A DNA stretch of 10,940 bases from Deltaproteobacteria bacterium (GCA_019307665.1 JAFDJC010000092.1:1-10940), one strand, 5' to 3'; counted from the first letter of the stretch, positions 1-7,165 are shown. The notes: generated from the letters alone by a model not told the origin. Translations and numbers: made by a program.

Positions 1-1
1 T

Positions 2-1585
2 ATCCTTGGAAATTTTTATGCCGCGACAAAAGACCACGGCAAGGCTGAAGATGCATATCTTAAGGGAATTGAAATCGACCCGACAAATATAAGGTCATAT
101 ATCACAACAGCAAACTTCTATTATTTAACAAGGCATAATGAAAAAGCTCTTTCTATTTATAAAAAAGCGCTCGAAGTTCAACCTGAAGATATACGCCTGA
201 TAGAAAATATAGCCGTATTTCACTTAAAGAATAAAAATCATAATGAAGCGGAAAAATATATCAGTAAAATACTCGAGAAGAGACCTAAGTATTTTCCAGC
301 ACGAATGCTTGAGGGAAGACTGGCATTGCTTCAGAAAAATCCTGACAAAGCTGCTGACATTTTCACCCAACTTGCAAGCGAGGAACCAAAATCTTCAACT
401 GCACAATATTTCAGGGGAATAGCCTGTTTTGCAAAAGGTGAAGTTAATAATGCAAAATCATCCCTTACCAAGGCTATTGAACTCAATCCAAACCTTATTA
501 AGGCTAGACTCCTCCTTGCCGACATTTACATGAATGAACAAAAATATGATCTTGCTCGAAAAGAAGCAAATGAAATTCTGGAAATCAATCCCGGCGATTA
601 CAAGGCAATACTCATTGCCGGTAAAGCCGACACGTATAGTGGGAATGTCAAAGAGGCAAAAAGAGCATTTGAATCACTAATCGCACTTGAGCCTGACAAC
701 CCTACAGGTTATTATCGTCTTGGAATTCTTCAGGCCGCTCAAAAAAAATACAGCCGGGCTATGACAAATTTTCAAAAAGCACTTTCGATCAATCCGTCGC
801 TCATAGATGTATTCGGTCGTGTCATATCACTTCATATTGCAAAAAAGGAATTTGATAAAGCGCTGTCAAAATGTGACGCGCAAATGGAAATAACCGAAAA
901 GTCACCACAGGTTTCCGCCATCATTCAATATTTAAAAGGCAATGTGTATCTTGCAAAAAACAGCAGCCATGAAGCTGAAAAATCGTTTAACAATGCCCTG
1001 AAGTTTAATTCTGATTTTCTCAGACCTTACTATTCTCTGGCAAAAATATATTTAAAAGGCGGGAAAGAAGAAAAGGCTATTGCCCAGTATAAAATGCTCA
1101 TCGATAAACAGCCCGGGCAGGCTTTACCACACATGATGCTTGGCACCATTTATGAGATGCAGAAACAATTTGACCTTGCGGAAGAACACTACCTGGAAGC
1201 TTTAAAAATTAAACCGGGATTTGCTGCTGCTGAAAATAATCTCGCCTATCTTCTTGCTTCCCAGAACAAGGACATTGATGTCGCCCTCGGGTATGCCCAG
1301 AGTGCCAAAGAAAAACTTCCTGATGATCCCGGAGTAATGGACACTATAGGATTGATATACTATAAAAAGCAAATGTATGACAGAGCACTTCGTGAGCTTA
1401 CAGGGAGCTTGGAAAAACTACCTGAAAATGCAACAGTACACTTTCATCTTGGACTGACTTACCACAAAAAAGGTAATAAAGATCTTGCTGAAAAGGAACT
1501 AAAAAAAGCTCTTAAGCTGGATAACAACTTCAATGGTTCAGATGAAGCAAAAAAGATTTTAGCAAGCCTGCGCCCTGAAGAATAA
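2..1585 (+). CDS. TPR-repeat protein, 5' end outside the window
   Basis: The frame is open from the left edge to the TAA at 1583-1585, so 527 residues are visible and the true start lies upstream. The protein is almost wholly tetratricopeptide repeats, roughly 14-15 units of about 34 residues. Recurring repeat ends such as KALEVQPED, KAIELNPNL, KALSINPSL and EALKIKPGF, with A/G/Y at the usual helix positions, show this directly. TPR arrays are protein-docking scaffolds; TPR proteins in pilus and secretion loci (PilF/PilW/Tgl, MshN) help assemble the machine or its secretin. I infer a similar scaffold role because the gene is in line with, and one small ORF away from, gspF and gspE. Any signal peptide or lipobox would be in the missing N-terminus, so location is unknown. 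Long TPR proteins of PEP-CTERM/exosortase loci are an alternative relative. The ATG at 305 is internal, because the preceding 101 codons also read as TPR. Confidence 0.9.
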   Translation: MLGNFYAATKDHGKAEDAYLKGIEIDPTNIRSYITTANFYYLTRHNEKALSIYKKALEVQPEDIRLIENIAVFHLKNKNHNEAEKYISKILEKRPKYFPARMLEGRLALLQKNPDKAADIFTQLASEEPKSSTAQYFRGIACFAKGEVNNAKSSLTKAIELNPNLIKARLLLADIYMNEQKYDLARKEANEILEINPGDYKAILIAGKADTYSGNVKEAKRAFESLIALEPDNPTGYYRLGILQAAQKKYSRAMTNFQKALSINPSLIDVFGRVISLHIAKKEFDKALSKCDAQMEITEKSPQVSAIIQYLKGNVYLAKNSSHEAEKSFNNALKFNSDFLRPYYSLAKIYLKGGKEEKAIAQYKMLIDKQPGQALPHMMLGTIYEMQKQFDLAEEHYLEALKIKPGFAAAENNLAYLLASQNKDIDVALGYAQSAKEKLPDDPGVMDTIGLIYYKKQMYDRALRELTGSLEKLPENATVHFHLGLTYHKKGNKDLAEKELKKALKLDNNFNGSDEAKKILASLRPEE

Positions 1586-1800
1586 TGAAATACCTTTCAT
1601 TAAAAATACTTGTTTTGTGCATTCTGGCGCCGTCGGTTCTTTATATATTATCAGTACTGCTAATTGAGAACCGTCTCCACAGTCTTTATACTGATGAACT
1701 GGAGGGTTACTATACCGGTGATACACAAGCTCTTCTTTCCGGAAATGACAGGTTGAAAAATACACAGACAAAAAACCTTGAATTTATAGGTCCTTTTTAG
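1585..1800 (+). CDS. Small membrane-anchored protein of unknown function, possibly truncated
   Basis: 71 residues. The ATG shares its A with the TAA of the upstream TPR gene (TAATG), which predicts translational coupling. Residues about 4-27 form one hydrophobic helix after MKY, consistent with a signal anchor, followed by a short polar tail containing YTDELEGYYTGDTQ. I do not recognise a domain. It looks like the N-terminal end of a longer anchored protein that stops abruptly with FIGPF and then TAG. Reading through that TAG would add only nine codons before TAA at 1828-1830, and gspF begins 11 nt after that, so a deletion remnant is possible. Its place between the TPR gene and gspF suggests it belongs to the secretion operon, but no function can be assigned. 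Confidence 0.55.
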   Translation: MKYLSLKILVLCILAPSVLYILSVLLIENRLHSLYTDELEGYYTGDTQALLSGNDRLKNTQTKNLEFIGPF

Positions 1801-1828
1801 TTTTATTATGCCGAACATATTGATTTTT

Positions 1829-1833
1829 AAGGG
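1829..1833 (+). promoter_or_regulatory. Ribosome binding site of gspF
   Basis: AAGGG lies 7 nt before the ATG at 1841 and supports that start. It sits in the 40-nt gap after the small ORF. Confidence 0.6.
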
Positions 1834-1840
1834 TTAGATT

Positions 1841-3052
1841 ATGCCAACCTTTCGCTACAGAGCCGCTACTCTTAACGGTAGAGTCATAGAAAAAACAGTT
1901 ATTGCTGATTCCAAAGCCTCCTTAAAAGACCAGCTGGAAAAAAAAGGCGATTTTGTTTTGAATATTAAGCAAGCGAAAAAAGGTACGATATTCCCAATAG
2001 AATTTCGGAAACAAAAACGTTTCAAAGAAAAAGACTTTTTCTCCTTTAACCAGGAGTTTTCTGTTTTAATTGAATCCGGGTTCTCTGTTGTTTCCGCGCT
2101 TAATGCAATTATTGAAAAAGATGTTCAGTCAGAGCTAAATGATATTTTAAGTGAAATTAGGGAGGATATTTCCAGCGGAGACTCTCTGTCAGAAGCCTTT
2201 GGCAAATACTCGCATCTTTTCTCCAACCTGTATTCAGCTTCTCTAAAAGCTGGTGAGAAAAGCGGGAACATCCCATCTGCATTATTACGATATATTGAAT
2301 ATATGAAAAAAGTTGCCGAGATTAAAAAAAAAGTTGTATCCGCCTCTGTATATCCGATTATCCTTACGGCTGTTTCAATTTTTGTGCTCTTTTTTCTGGT
2401 AATTTATGTGGTGCCTGCTATTTCAGGATCCTTTTTTGAATCCGGTACGAAGCTTCCCTGGATAACAAATATCTTAGTAACTGCCAGCAATGCGATAAGG
2501 TCTAATTTTGGATATTTTTTTGCTGTTATTTGTTTAGCTTCAGTTATTTTTTTCTACTTCAGTAAAAAAGATTATGTAAAAATAAAAATAGATATGCTCA
2601 AACTCAAAACCCCCTTTTTAGGTGAACTATATACTCAATATATGACATCGAGACTATCCAGAACAATGGCGACTTTATTAAACAGCGGCACCTCACTTCC
2701 GGATTCGATCAGCATATCATGTGACACAGTCAACAACATACTGATCAGACAAAGGCTTATAGAAGTAAAAAAAATGATCGAGCAAGGTGAAGGTTTTGCG
2801 GAATCGCTCAGGCTTACAAAGGTATTCCCGCGTCTTGCCATTAAAATGATTTCAGCAGGCGAAAGCGGCGGCGCGCTTGAACGTGTTTTAAATAATATTG
2901 CTGATTTTTACGACAACAATGTGGAAGAAAAACTAACGGTCCTGACATCGGCCATTGAACCGGCACTTATGGTAATAATGGGGCTCCTGATCGGATTGAT
3001 AGTGCTTGCCATGTATTTGCCGATCTTTCAGCTTGCCGGCACGATAGGGTAA
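1841..3052 (+). CDS. gspF: GspF/PilC-family inner-membrane platform protein
   Basis: 403 residues, the usual length of the family. GspF/PilC is the polytopic inner-membrane platform that couples the cytoplasmic ATPase to pseudopilin extraction and assembly. The N-terminus (MPTFRYRAATLNGRVIE) is the typical family opening. Two repeated T2SSF domains are visible at about 65-190 and 268-392. Each carries the diagnostic motif, KAGEKSGNIPSAL at 136-148 and SAGESGGALERVL at 338-350. Three hydrophobic segments fall at about 172-194, 224-241 and 373-396, the last running into MYLPIFQLAG, the conserved C-terminal end. The start is supported by AAGGG 7 nt upstream. gspE follows after 50 nt, the usual E/F pairing but in reverse order. 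Whether it should be called GspF, PilC or MshG cannot be decided from this protein alone. Confidence 0.95.
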   Translation: MPTFRYRAATLNGRVIEKTVIADSKASLKDQLEKKGDFVLNIKQAKKGTIFPIEFRKQKRFKEKDFFSFNQEFSVLIESGFSVVSALNAIIEKDVQSELNDILSEIREDISSGDSLSEAFGKYSHLFSNLYSASLKAGEKSGNIPSALLRYIEYMKKVAEIKKKVVSASVYPIILTAVSIFVLFFLVIYVVPAISGSFFESGTKLPWITNILVTASNAIRSNFGYFFAVICLASVIFFYFSKKDYVKIKIDMLKLKTPFLGELYTQYMTSRLSRTMATLLNSGTSLPDSISISCDTVNNILIRQRLIEVKKMIEQGEGFAESLRLTKVFPRLAIKMISAGESGGALERVLNNIADFYDNNVEEKLTVLTSAIEPALMVIMGLLIGLIVLAMYLPIFQLAGTIG

Positions 3053-3074
3053 ACAGGTACTCTACAGGTACTCT
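3053..3074 (+). repeat. 11-bp perfect tandem repeat in the gspF-gspE gap
   Basis: ACAGGTACTCT occurs twice back to back (3053-3063 and 3064-3074), directly after the gspF stop codon. It lies upstream of the gspE ribosome binding site (CAGGAG, 3087-3092). It could be a small slippage duplication or a binding site; nothing else in the sequence decides. Confidence 0.8.
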
Positions 3075-3102
3075 AAATAAAAACAGCAGGAGTAGCCATA
3101 CA

Positions 3103-4836
3103 ATGACTGTAATAAATGTTTTTAAAAAATTAAAATTTGGCGACTGGGCAATCAAACTCGGATTAATGACACGGGATCAGGTAGAATTCGCAATGTCCAA
3201 AAAAAATATTTCAAACCAAATGTTGGGACACCTGTGTATTGAAGAGGGTTTCATCGAGCATGAACAACTGGCTCAAATAATAGCGGCGCAGTTTTCTTTT
3301 CCATATGTCGAGCTAAAAGGTATCGATGATCCGGAACTATTAAAGCTGGTTCATATAGACCTGATGGTAAAATATATCTTTGTTCCCTATAAAAGAAAGG
3401 GCAATGAACTGATCATTGCAATAACAGAACCCATGAGCTGTTTTAAAGTCATTGATGAACTTGAAATGCTTACTGATATGAATATATCGGTAGTTGTAAC
3501 CAGCGAAAAGAAAGTTCTTGAACTTCTAAAAAAAATGGAGGCCTCCCGCAGTGCGCTGGATGATATTTCCGATGATATGCGGCTTTCTATTGTCAGGGAA
3601 ACAGACAAGGGAGAAGATATCCTGAGCCATGAAAAAGTCTCTGCTGAGGAAAGTCCGGTAGTTAAGCTGGTAGACTCAACAATACTTGATGCTATTAACA
3701 AACAGGCCAGTGATATACATTTCGAAACTTCTGAAAGAGGAATGATCATCAGGTATAGAATTGACGGCATGCTTCACCAGGCAACCGACCCTCTTAGTGT
3801 GCAATACCAGAGTCCCGTTATTTCAAGAATTAAAGTGATGTCTGAGCTTGATATTTCGGAAAAGCGGATCCCCCAGGATGGAAGATTTAAATTAAAGGTA
3901 AGAGACAGGCATATCGATTTTCGCATATCAATCCTTCCGACAGTTTTTGGAGAGGATGCGGTTATCAGGATACTGGACCGTGAAACCATGATGCCTGACG
4001 CCTCCAAATTCAACCTTGATAACATCGGCTTACCGGCAGGAGATCTAACCAGCATAAGACGGATGATTCATTCTCCCTATGGTATGTTTCTCATGACGGG
4101 TCCCACGGGCAGTGGAAAGACAACTACACTTTATATGGCAATGGCAGAAGTAAACAGCAAGGATATAAAGATCATTACAATTGAAGACCCGGTCGAATAT
4201 CAAGTTGACGGAATTGCTCAAATTCAGGTTAACGAGAAAACCGGACTTACATTTGCCAGGGGGCTTCGTTCGATACTCAGGCATGATCCTGATAAGATAC
4301 TTGTGGGGGAAATTCGCGATACTGAAACTGCTCAGATAGCCTTGCAATCCGCTTTGACTGGTCATCTTGTGTTTACAACAGTACATGCTAACAACTCATT
4401 CGAAGTTATCAACCGGTTTATTCACATGGGGATTGAACCGTATCAGTTAATGTCGGCATTAAATTGTATCGTTGCACAGAGGCTGATTCGGACCCTTTGT
4501 CAGTGCAAAACTAAAGTGAAACTCTCAGAAAATATATTGGAAGCTTCAGGTCTGGATCCTAAATCATGTGACGGCAAATCTTTTTACAATGCAAAGGGCT
4601 GCCCTAACTGCAAAGGGACAGGCTATAAAGGAAGAAGCGCCATCATTGAACTTATTGAGTTGGATGACGACTTTAAAACTCTTTTTATTAACAGATCGCC
4701 TGTATCGGTTATTAAAAAAAAGTCATTGGAGTCAGGAACGGTCTTTCTCAGGCAGGCTGCATTGAAAGAAGTTTTCAGTGGCAATACAACTCTTGCCGAA
4801 GCAAACCGGGTAACATTTATTGAACCAAGCAGATGA
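3103..4836 (+). CDS. gspE: GspE/PilB/MshE-type assembly ATPase
   Basis: 577 residues. This cytoplasmic hexameric ATPase of the secretion-ATPase superfamily powers pseudopilus or pilus assembly through GspF. Residues 11-34 and 40-63 are two tandem MshEN-like motifs (LGHLCIEEGFIEHEQLAQI in the second). The catalytic core shows Walker A GPTGSGKT at 333-340 (Lys339), the Asp box TIEDPVEY around 359-366, Walker B ILVGEIRD at 399-406 with Glu403, and the His box HLVFTTVHANN at 421-431. A zinc-type cysteine set follows: Cys466 and Cys468, then Cys500 and Cys503 in GCPNCKGTGYKGR. The first pair is C-x-C where the family normally has C-x-x-C. The start has CAGGAG 10 nt upstream. The combination of MshEN and tetracysteine fits an assembly ATPase rather than a PilT retraction ATPase. 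Confidence 0.96.
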   Translation: MTVINVFKKLKFGDWAIKLGLMTRDQVEFAMSKKNISNQMLGHLCIEEGFIEHEQLAQIIAAQFSFPYVELKGIDDPELLKLVHIDLMVKYIFVPYKRKGNELIIAITEPMSCFKVIDELEMLTDMNISVVVTSEKKVLELLKKMEASRSALDDISDDMRLSIVRETDKGEDILSHEKVSAEESPVVKLVDSTILDAINKQASDIHFETSERGMIIRYRIDGMLHQATDPLSVQYQSPVISRIKVMSELDISEKRIPQDGRFKLKVRDRHIDFRISILPTVFGEDAVIRILDRETMMPDASKFNLDNIGLPAGDLTSIRRMIHSPYGMFLMTGPTGSGKTTTLYMAMAEVNSKDIKIITIEDPVEYQVDGIAQIQVNEKTGLTFARGLRSILRHDPDKILVGEIRDTETAQIALQSALTGHLVFTTVHANNSFEVINRFIHMGIEPYQLMSALNCIVAQRLIRTLCQCKTKVKLSENILEASGLDPKSCDGKSFYNAKGCPNCKGTGYKGRSAIIELIELDDDFKTLFINRSPVSVIKKKSLESGTVFLRQAALKEVFSGNTTLAEANRVTFIEPSR

Positions 4837-4993
4837 GGGAAACCCATGGAAAACGTACATGGCACGCATATTGCATTAAATAGTTTTATCTTTTTGATAA
4901 AAATCAGTACATTATGGCTTGCGCCTTTTGCAAAATGAGTGATAATATGGTTTTTATACAAAATACGCATGTGAAATCCAATGGGACGGCTGT
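4837..4993 (+). other. Longest intergenic spacer in the window, between gspE and the pilM-like gene
   Basis: 157 nt. It contains the possible 30-codon ORF at 4846-4938 and a perfect 7-bp inverted repeat (TTTTATC 4884-4890, loop TTTTT, GATAAAA 4896-4902). It also has a GATAAT at 4941-4946 that resembles a -10 box. The -35 candidate 16 nt upstream of it (TTGCGC, 4919-4924) is poor, so an internal promoter for the pilM-to-pseudopilin block is only a weak possibility. There is no G+C-rich hairpin followed by a T run, so I see no intrinsic terminator. Confidence 0.4.
4846..4938 (+). CDS. Possible 30-residue microprotein
   Basis: An ATG lies 5 nt after GAGGGA (4835-4840), a good ribosome binding site that overlaps the gspE TGA. 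The frame then runs 30 codons to the TGA at 4936-4938. The predicted peptide has a hydrophobic middle (residues about 9-27, including NSFIFLIKI and LWLAPF) flanked by polar ends, so it could be a tiny membrane peptide. No family is recognised. It may instead be a chance ORF or a leader affecting downstream translation. The only support is the well-placed ribosome binding site and its position in the largest gap of an otherwise tight operon. Confidence 0.3.
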   Translation: MENVHGTHIALNSFIFLIKISTLWLAPFAK

Positions 4994-5929
4994 ATGCTGA
5001 AATATACATTTCAAAAAATATTCACCGGCATAGAAATAAGTGAAACTTCTATTAACGTTGCCCAGATAGAAAAAGAAGGGGCCGGATGGCGGCTTGTGCA
5101 CAGCAAAACAGTTCCCTTTCCTGAAAATACCCTTAAGCTTTCATACAAGAAAAATAATATCGCTGATTCAGATCGATTTCGTAAAACCATAGGAGAAGCA
5201 CTGCAAGATAGTATAGGAAAAGTGTCGAGCATCGGCTTATCAATACCGAACGATATTGTAAAAATTTCTATCAAGAAATATGAAGAACTTCCCGATTCAG
5301 AGTCGGAAACTGAAAAAATGATCGCCTGGAGCATTGAAAAGTTACTTCGCTTTCCTGAAAAAAGTACTAAAATCACCTATGAGATGATCGAGCAAAATGC
5401 TCAAAATGAGAAGTGGCTGCTAATCGCCATAGGGATCAGAGACGTCATAAAAGAATATGAATTAAACCTCAAGGAGTTGAAAATTTTTCCAAAAGTCATT
5501 CGTCCGTCTGGAATCAATCAGTTCAATTTTTTCAGCAGAGCTTTACCGGAAAAAGGTATAAACGCTTTCATTGGACTTTATGAAAATTATTTTACTTTTC
5601 TTGTTTTTGAAGATGACAAACTGATATTTTTCCATGGCGTAAAAAAGGGGTTTTCAAATCTCCATTTTTTTCAGGACGTCGATATGACGATGCAGCATTT
5701 TCTGAATGCTTACCCAGACAAAGAGGTAGAAAAATTGTATATCGGCAGTCAGGTTGCATTCCACAAGGAACTAGAAGAAGTGTTTCGAAACTTAAGTGAT
5801 ATGGATATTATTATCATGGATGAGAGCGACTTAATAGAAACAAATTCAAACACAAAAGATAAGAGCCAAAGGGAGCAAATTTCCTACTTTGTTTCGGCAA
5901 TTGGTGCGGCGCAAAGCCTTTTACAATAA
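4994..5929 (+). CDS. PilM/GspL-like actin-fold assembly protein
   Basis: 311 residues, about PilM length (around 350). PilM, MshI and the cytoplasmic domain of GspL share an actin-like fold and link the assembly ATPase to PilN/PilO or GspM at the inner membrane. Visible signs are the opening TGIEISETSINVAQIE, which matches the first phosphate-loop strand pair, and SSIGLSIPNDIVKIS at 78-92. After these come the EELPDSESE...W.IEKLLRFP helix region (98-121) and the end YFVSAIGAAQSLL, like the C-terminal helix of PilM. No membrane segment is seen, so it is cytoplasmic. In the first loop the family glycine (GIDIG-type) is Ser16, which suggests weakened nucleotide binding. No start codon lies between the upstream in-frame stop (4943) and this ATG; GGGA sits 7 nt before it. 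The pilN-like gene follows after 15 nt. Primary similarity is low, so the call rests partly on the neighbours. Confidence 0.8.
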   Translation: MLKYTFQKIFTGIEISETSINVAQIEKEGAGWRLVHSKTVPFPENTLKLSYKKNNIADSDRFRKTIGEALQDSIGKVSSIGLSIPNDIVKISIKKYEELPDSESETEKMIAWSIEKLLRFPEKSTKITYEMIEQNAQNEKWLLIAIGIRDVIKEYELNLKELKIFPKVIRPSGINQFNFFSRALPEKGINAFIGLYENYFTFLVFEDDKLIFFHGVKKGFSNLHFFQDVDMTMQHFLNAYPDKEVEKLYIGSQVAFHKELEEVFRNLSDMDIIIMDESDLIETNSNTKDKSQREQISYFVSAIGAAQSLLQ

Positions 5930-5933
5930 AAAT

Positions 5934-5939
5934 GGAAAA
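5934..5939 (+). promoter_or_regulatory. Weak ribosome binding site deciding the TTG start of the pilN-like gene
   Basis: GGAAAA lies 5 nt before TTG at 5945. It is a poor match, but it is the only candidate for the pilN start. It overlaps an ATG at 5932 that is in another frame. Confidence 0.4.
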
Positions 5940-5944
5940 ATCAA

Positions 5945-6589
5945 TTGGAACCGATCAGAATAAATATTGCAACATTTGAGTATATCGACAAAAAACTTGT
6001 CTTTATAATGGCAGTTGTTGCAACTGCGCTTATCGTCATATCTGCAGTGAATATAAACCTGTTTTTTAAATATAGAGGTAGAATTTCAGAATACGGTAAT
6101 AAAGCCTTGCGTATCGAAAAAGTTTTTGCTGAAAAAAATATGCTTGAGAGTCGTAGAATAGAAGAAATCGGAACTGAAAGATCAGAAAAAATACTTCAAC
6201 GTGCAATTGCAGCGAACCGATTGATAGTAAAAGACATTTTCCCATGGAGCCGTTTCTTTGAAATAATCGAAACAAAAGTACCAAATGGAATCGTTATCCA
6301 CAGCATTCTTCCTTCTGATGACCACAGAAGCCTTATTCTTGAAGGAAAAGCAACATCAGAACGGAAGATTACTTTTTTTCTAAAACGGCTTAAAGAGTGG
6401 GATTTTTTAAATAACAGTATACTAACTGAGTTCAGTATGGAAACTAATGCTAACGACAGGTTTAATAAAAAAGGGTCAGCTATCAGTTTCAGCATAAAAA
6501 ATGATTTACTTATAGAGAATCTGTTTAAGCAGAAGCAATATAGAGAAACCATTAAGTCGATTATGGTTCAGACTGAAAAGAAAAAATGA
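5945..6589 (+). CDS. PilN-like inner-membrane alignment protein (TTG start)
   Basis: 214 residues, normal for PilN. PilN is a bitopic inner-membrane protein: its short cytoplasmic tail binds PilM and its periplasmic domain pairs with PilO. Seen here are a short N-terminus EPIRINIATFEY resembling the PilN peptide that docks on PilM, and one membrane helix at about 17-42. A coiled-coil-like charged region covers 43-90. The PilN motif region follows with IFPWSRFFEIIETKVPNGI (98-116), then the beta-rich HSILPSDDHRSLILEGKA. TTG is chosen because the next ATG (6009) would remove the RINI motif and half the membrane helix. The ATG at 5932 is out of frame and closes at 5979. Deleting one base near 5946-5948 would join that ATG to this frame, so an ancestral start may have been damaged. 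Confidence 0.83.
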   Translation: MEPIRINIATFEYIDKKLVFIMAVVATALIVISAVNINLFFKYRGRISEYGNKALRIEKVFAEKNMLESRRIEEIGTERSEKILQRAIAANRLIVKDIFPWSRFFEIIETKVPNGIVIHSILPSDDHRSLILEGKATSERKITFFLKRLKEWDFLNNSILTEFSMETNANDRFNKKGSAISFSIKNDLLIENLFKQKQYRETIKSIMVQTEKKK

Positions 6590-6620
6590 TAACATCAAAA
6601 GTTACATTTTATCGGGTATA

Positions 6621-7163
6621 ATGGATTTATTTTTACTTAAAAAATACATTTTGAAATATAAAATCTTTTGGAGCGCCTGTGGGATAATACTTGTCGCCAA
6701 TCTTGTATTTTATGCCTCTATTATCAACCGACAAAAAACAATGATCACCAGCCTTCAAGAAAGATACTCAAACACCCGGCAACTGGGATTACCTGGATCA
6801 AGCCCCAAAAACCCTTTTCTTCAATACAAAATGGCTGAGCAGTCATGGCAAAAATTTATTGAAAAACTCCCTCAAGTCACCACGGTAACTTTTAGAATAA
6901 AAGAATTAATAAATGTAATAAATACATGCGGATCATCAGACAAATAATTAATCTTCAGACATGAAAAAGTGGATTTGCTTGAGTTATGGAAATACTCAAC
7001 AGAGATTTCCGTAACCGACAGATATGAAAATGTCAGGCAATTACTGGCTGACATCCAAAACTCACCGGGTCTTTTCTGTATTGATAAATTGTCTATGAAA
7101 CGCGCCGAACAGGAAGGAAGCGTTAATTTGAAGCTCAATATTGCGACGTACTGCAGGTTGTAA
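6621..7163 (+). pseudogene. PilO-like gene interrupted by an in-frame TAA
   Basis: One frame encodes 108 residues from ATG 6621 to TAA at 6945-6947, then continues in the same frame as 72 sense codons to TAA at 7161-7163. Read through, it would be about 180 residues, a normal PilO/GspM length. The first part has a membrane helix at about 16-34, a coiled-coil segment (NRQKTMITSLQERYSNTR) and the start of the periplasmic fold. The second part (LLELWKYSTEISVTDRYENV, then LLADIQNSPGLFCIDKLSM) is the typical PilO C-terminal ferredoxin-like half. PilO dimerises with PilN and contacts PilP. The position between pilN- and pilP-like genes fixes the identity. Restart at GTG 6969 is possible, but no good ribosome binding site precedes it and the fragment would lack a membrane anchor. 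A nonsense mutation, a base-call error or readthrough could each explain it. Confidence 0.8.
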
Positions 7164-7165
7164 TT

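Noticed and set aside
3387..3770. 127-codon ORF on the minus strand inside gspE
   Set aside because: It lies opposite a conserved ATPase gene, and its product is Ser/Leu-rich shadow sequence with no domain.
4884..4902. Hairpin TTTTATC/GATAAAA as a transcription terminator
   Set aside because: The stem is short and all but one pair is A-T, and no T run follows.
4623..5009. 128-codon minus-strand ORF across the gspE-pilM gap
   Set aside because: Most of it is antisense to gspE, with no family features and no clear ribosome binding site; kept out, although it spans the only large gap.
5932..5979. 15-codon ORF from ATG 5932 as a leader peptide
   Set aside because: It has no ribosome binding site of its own and better fits a damaged pilN start.
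6617..6622. TATAAT overlapping the pilO start as a -10 box
   Set aside because: The hexamer 17 nt upstream bears no likeness to TTGACA, and the site overlaps the start codon within a tight operon.
6961..6971. Restart of the pilO C-terminal half at ATG 6961
   Set aside because: That ATG is in another frame and soon meets a stop; only GTG 6969 is in frame, and it lacks a good ribosome binding site.
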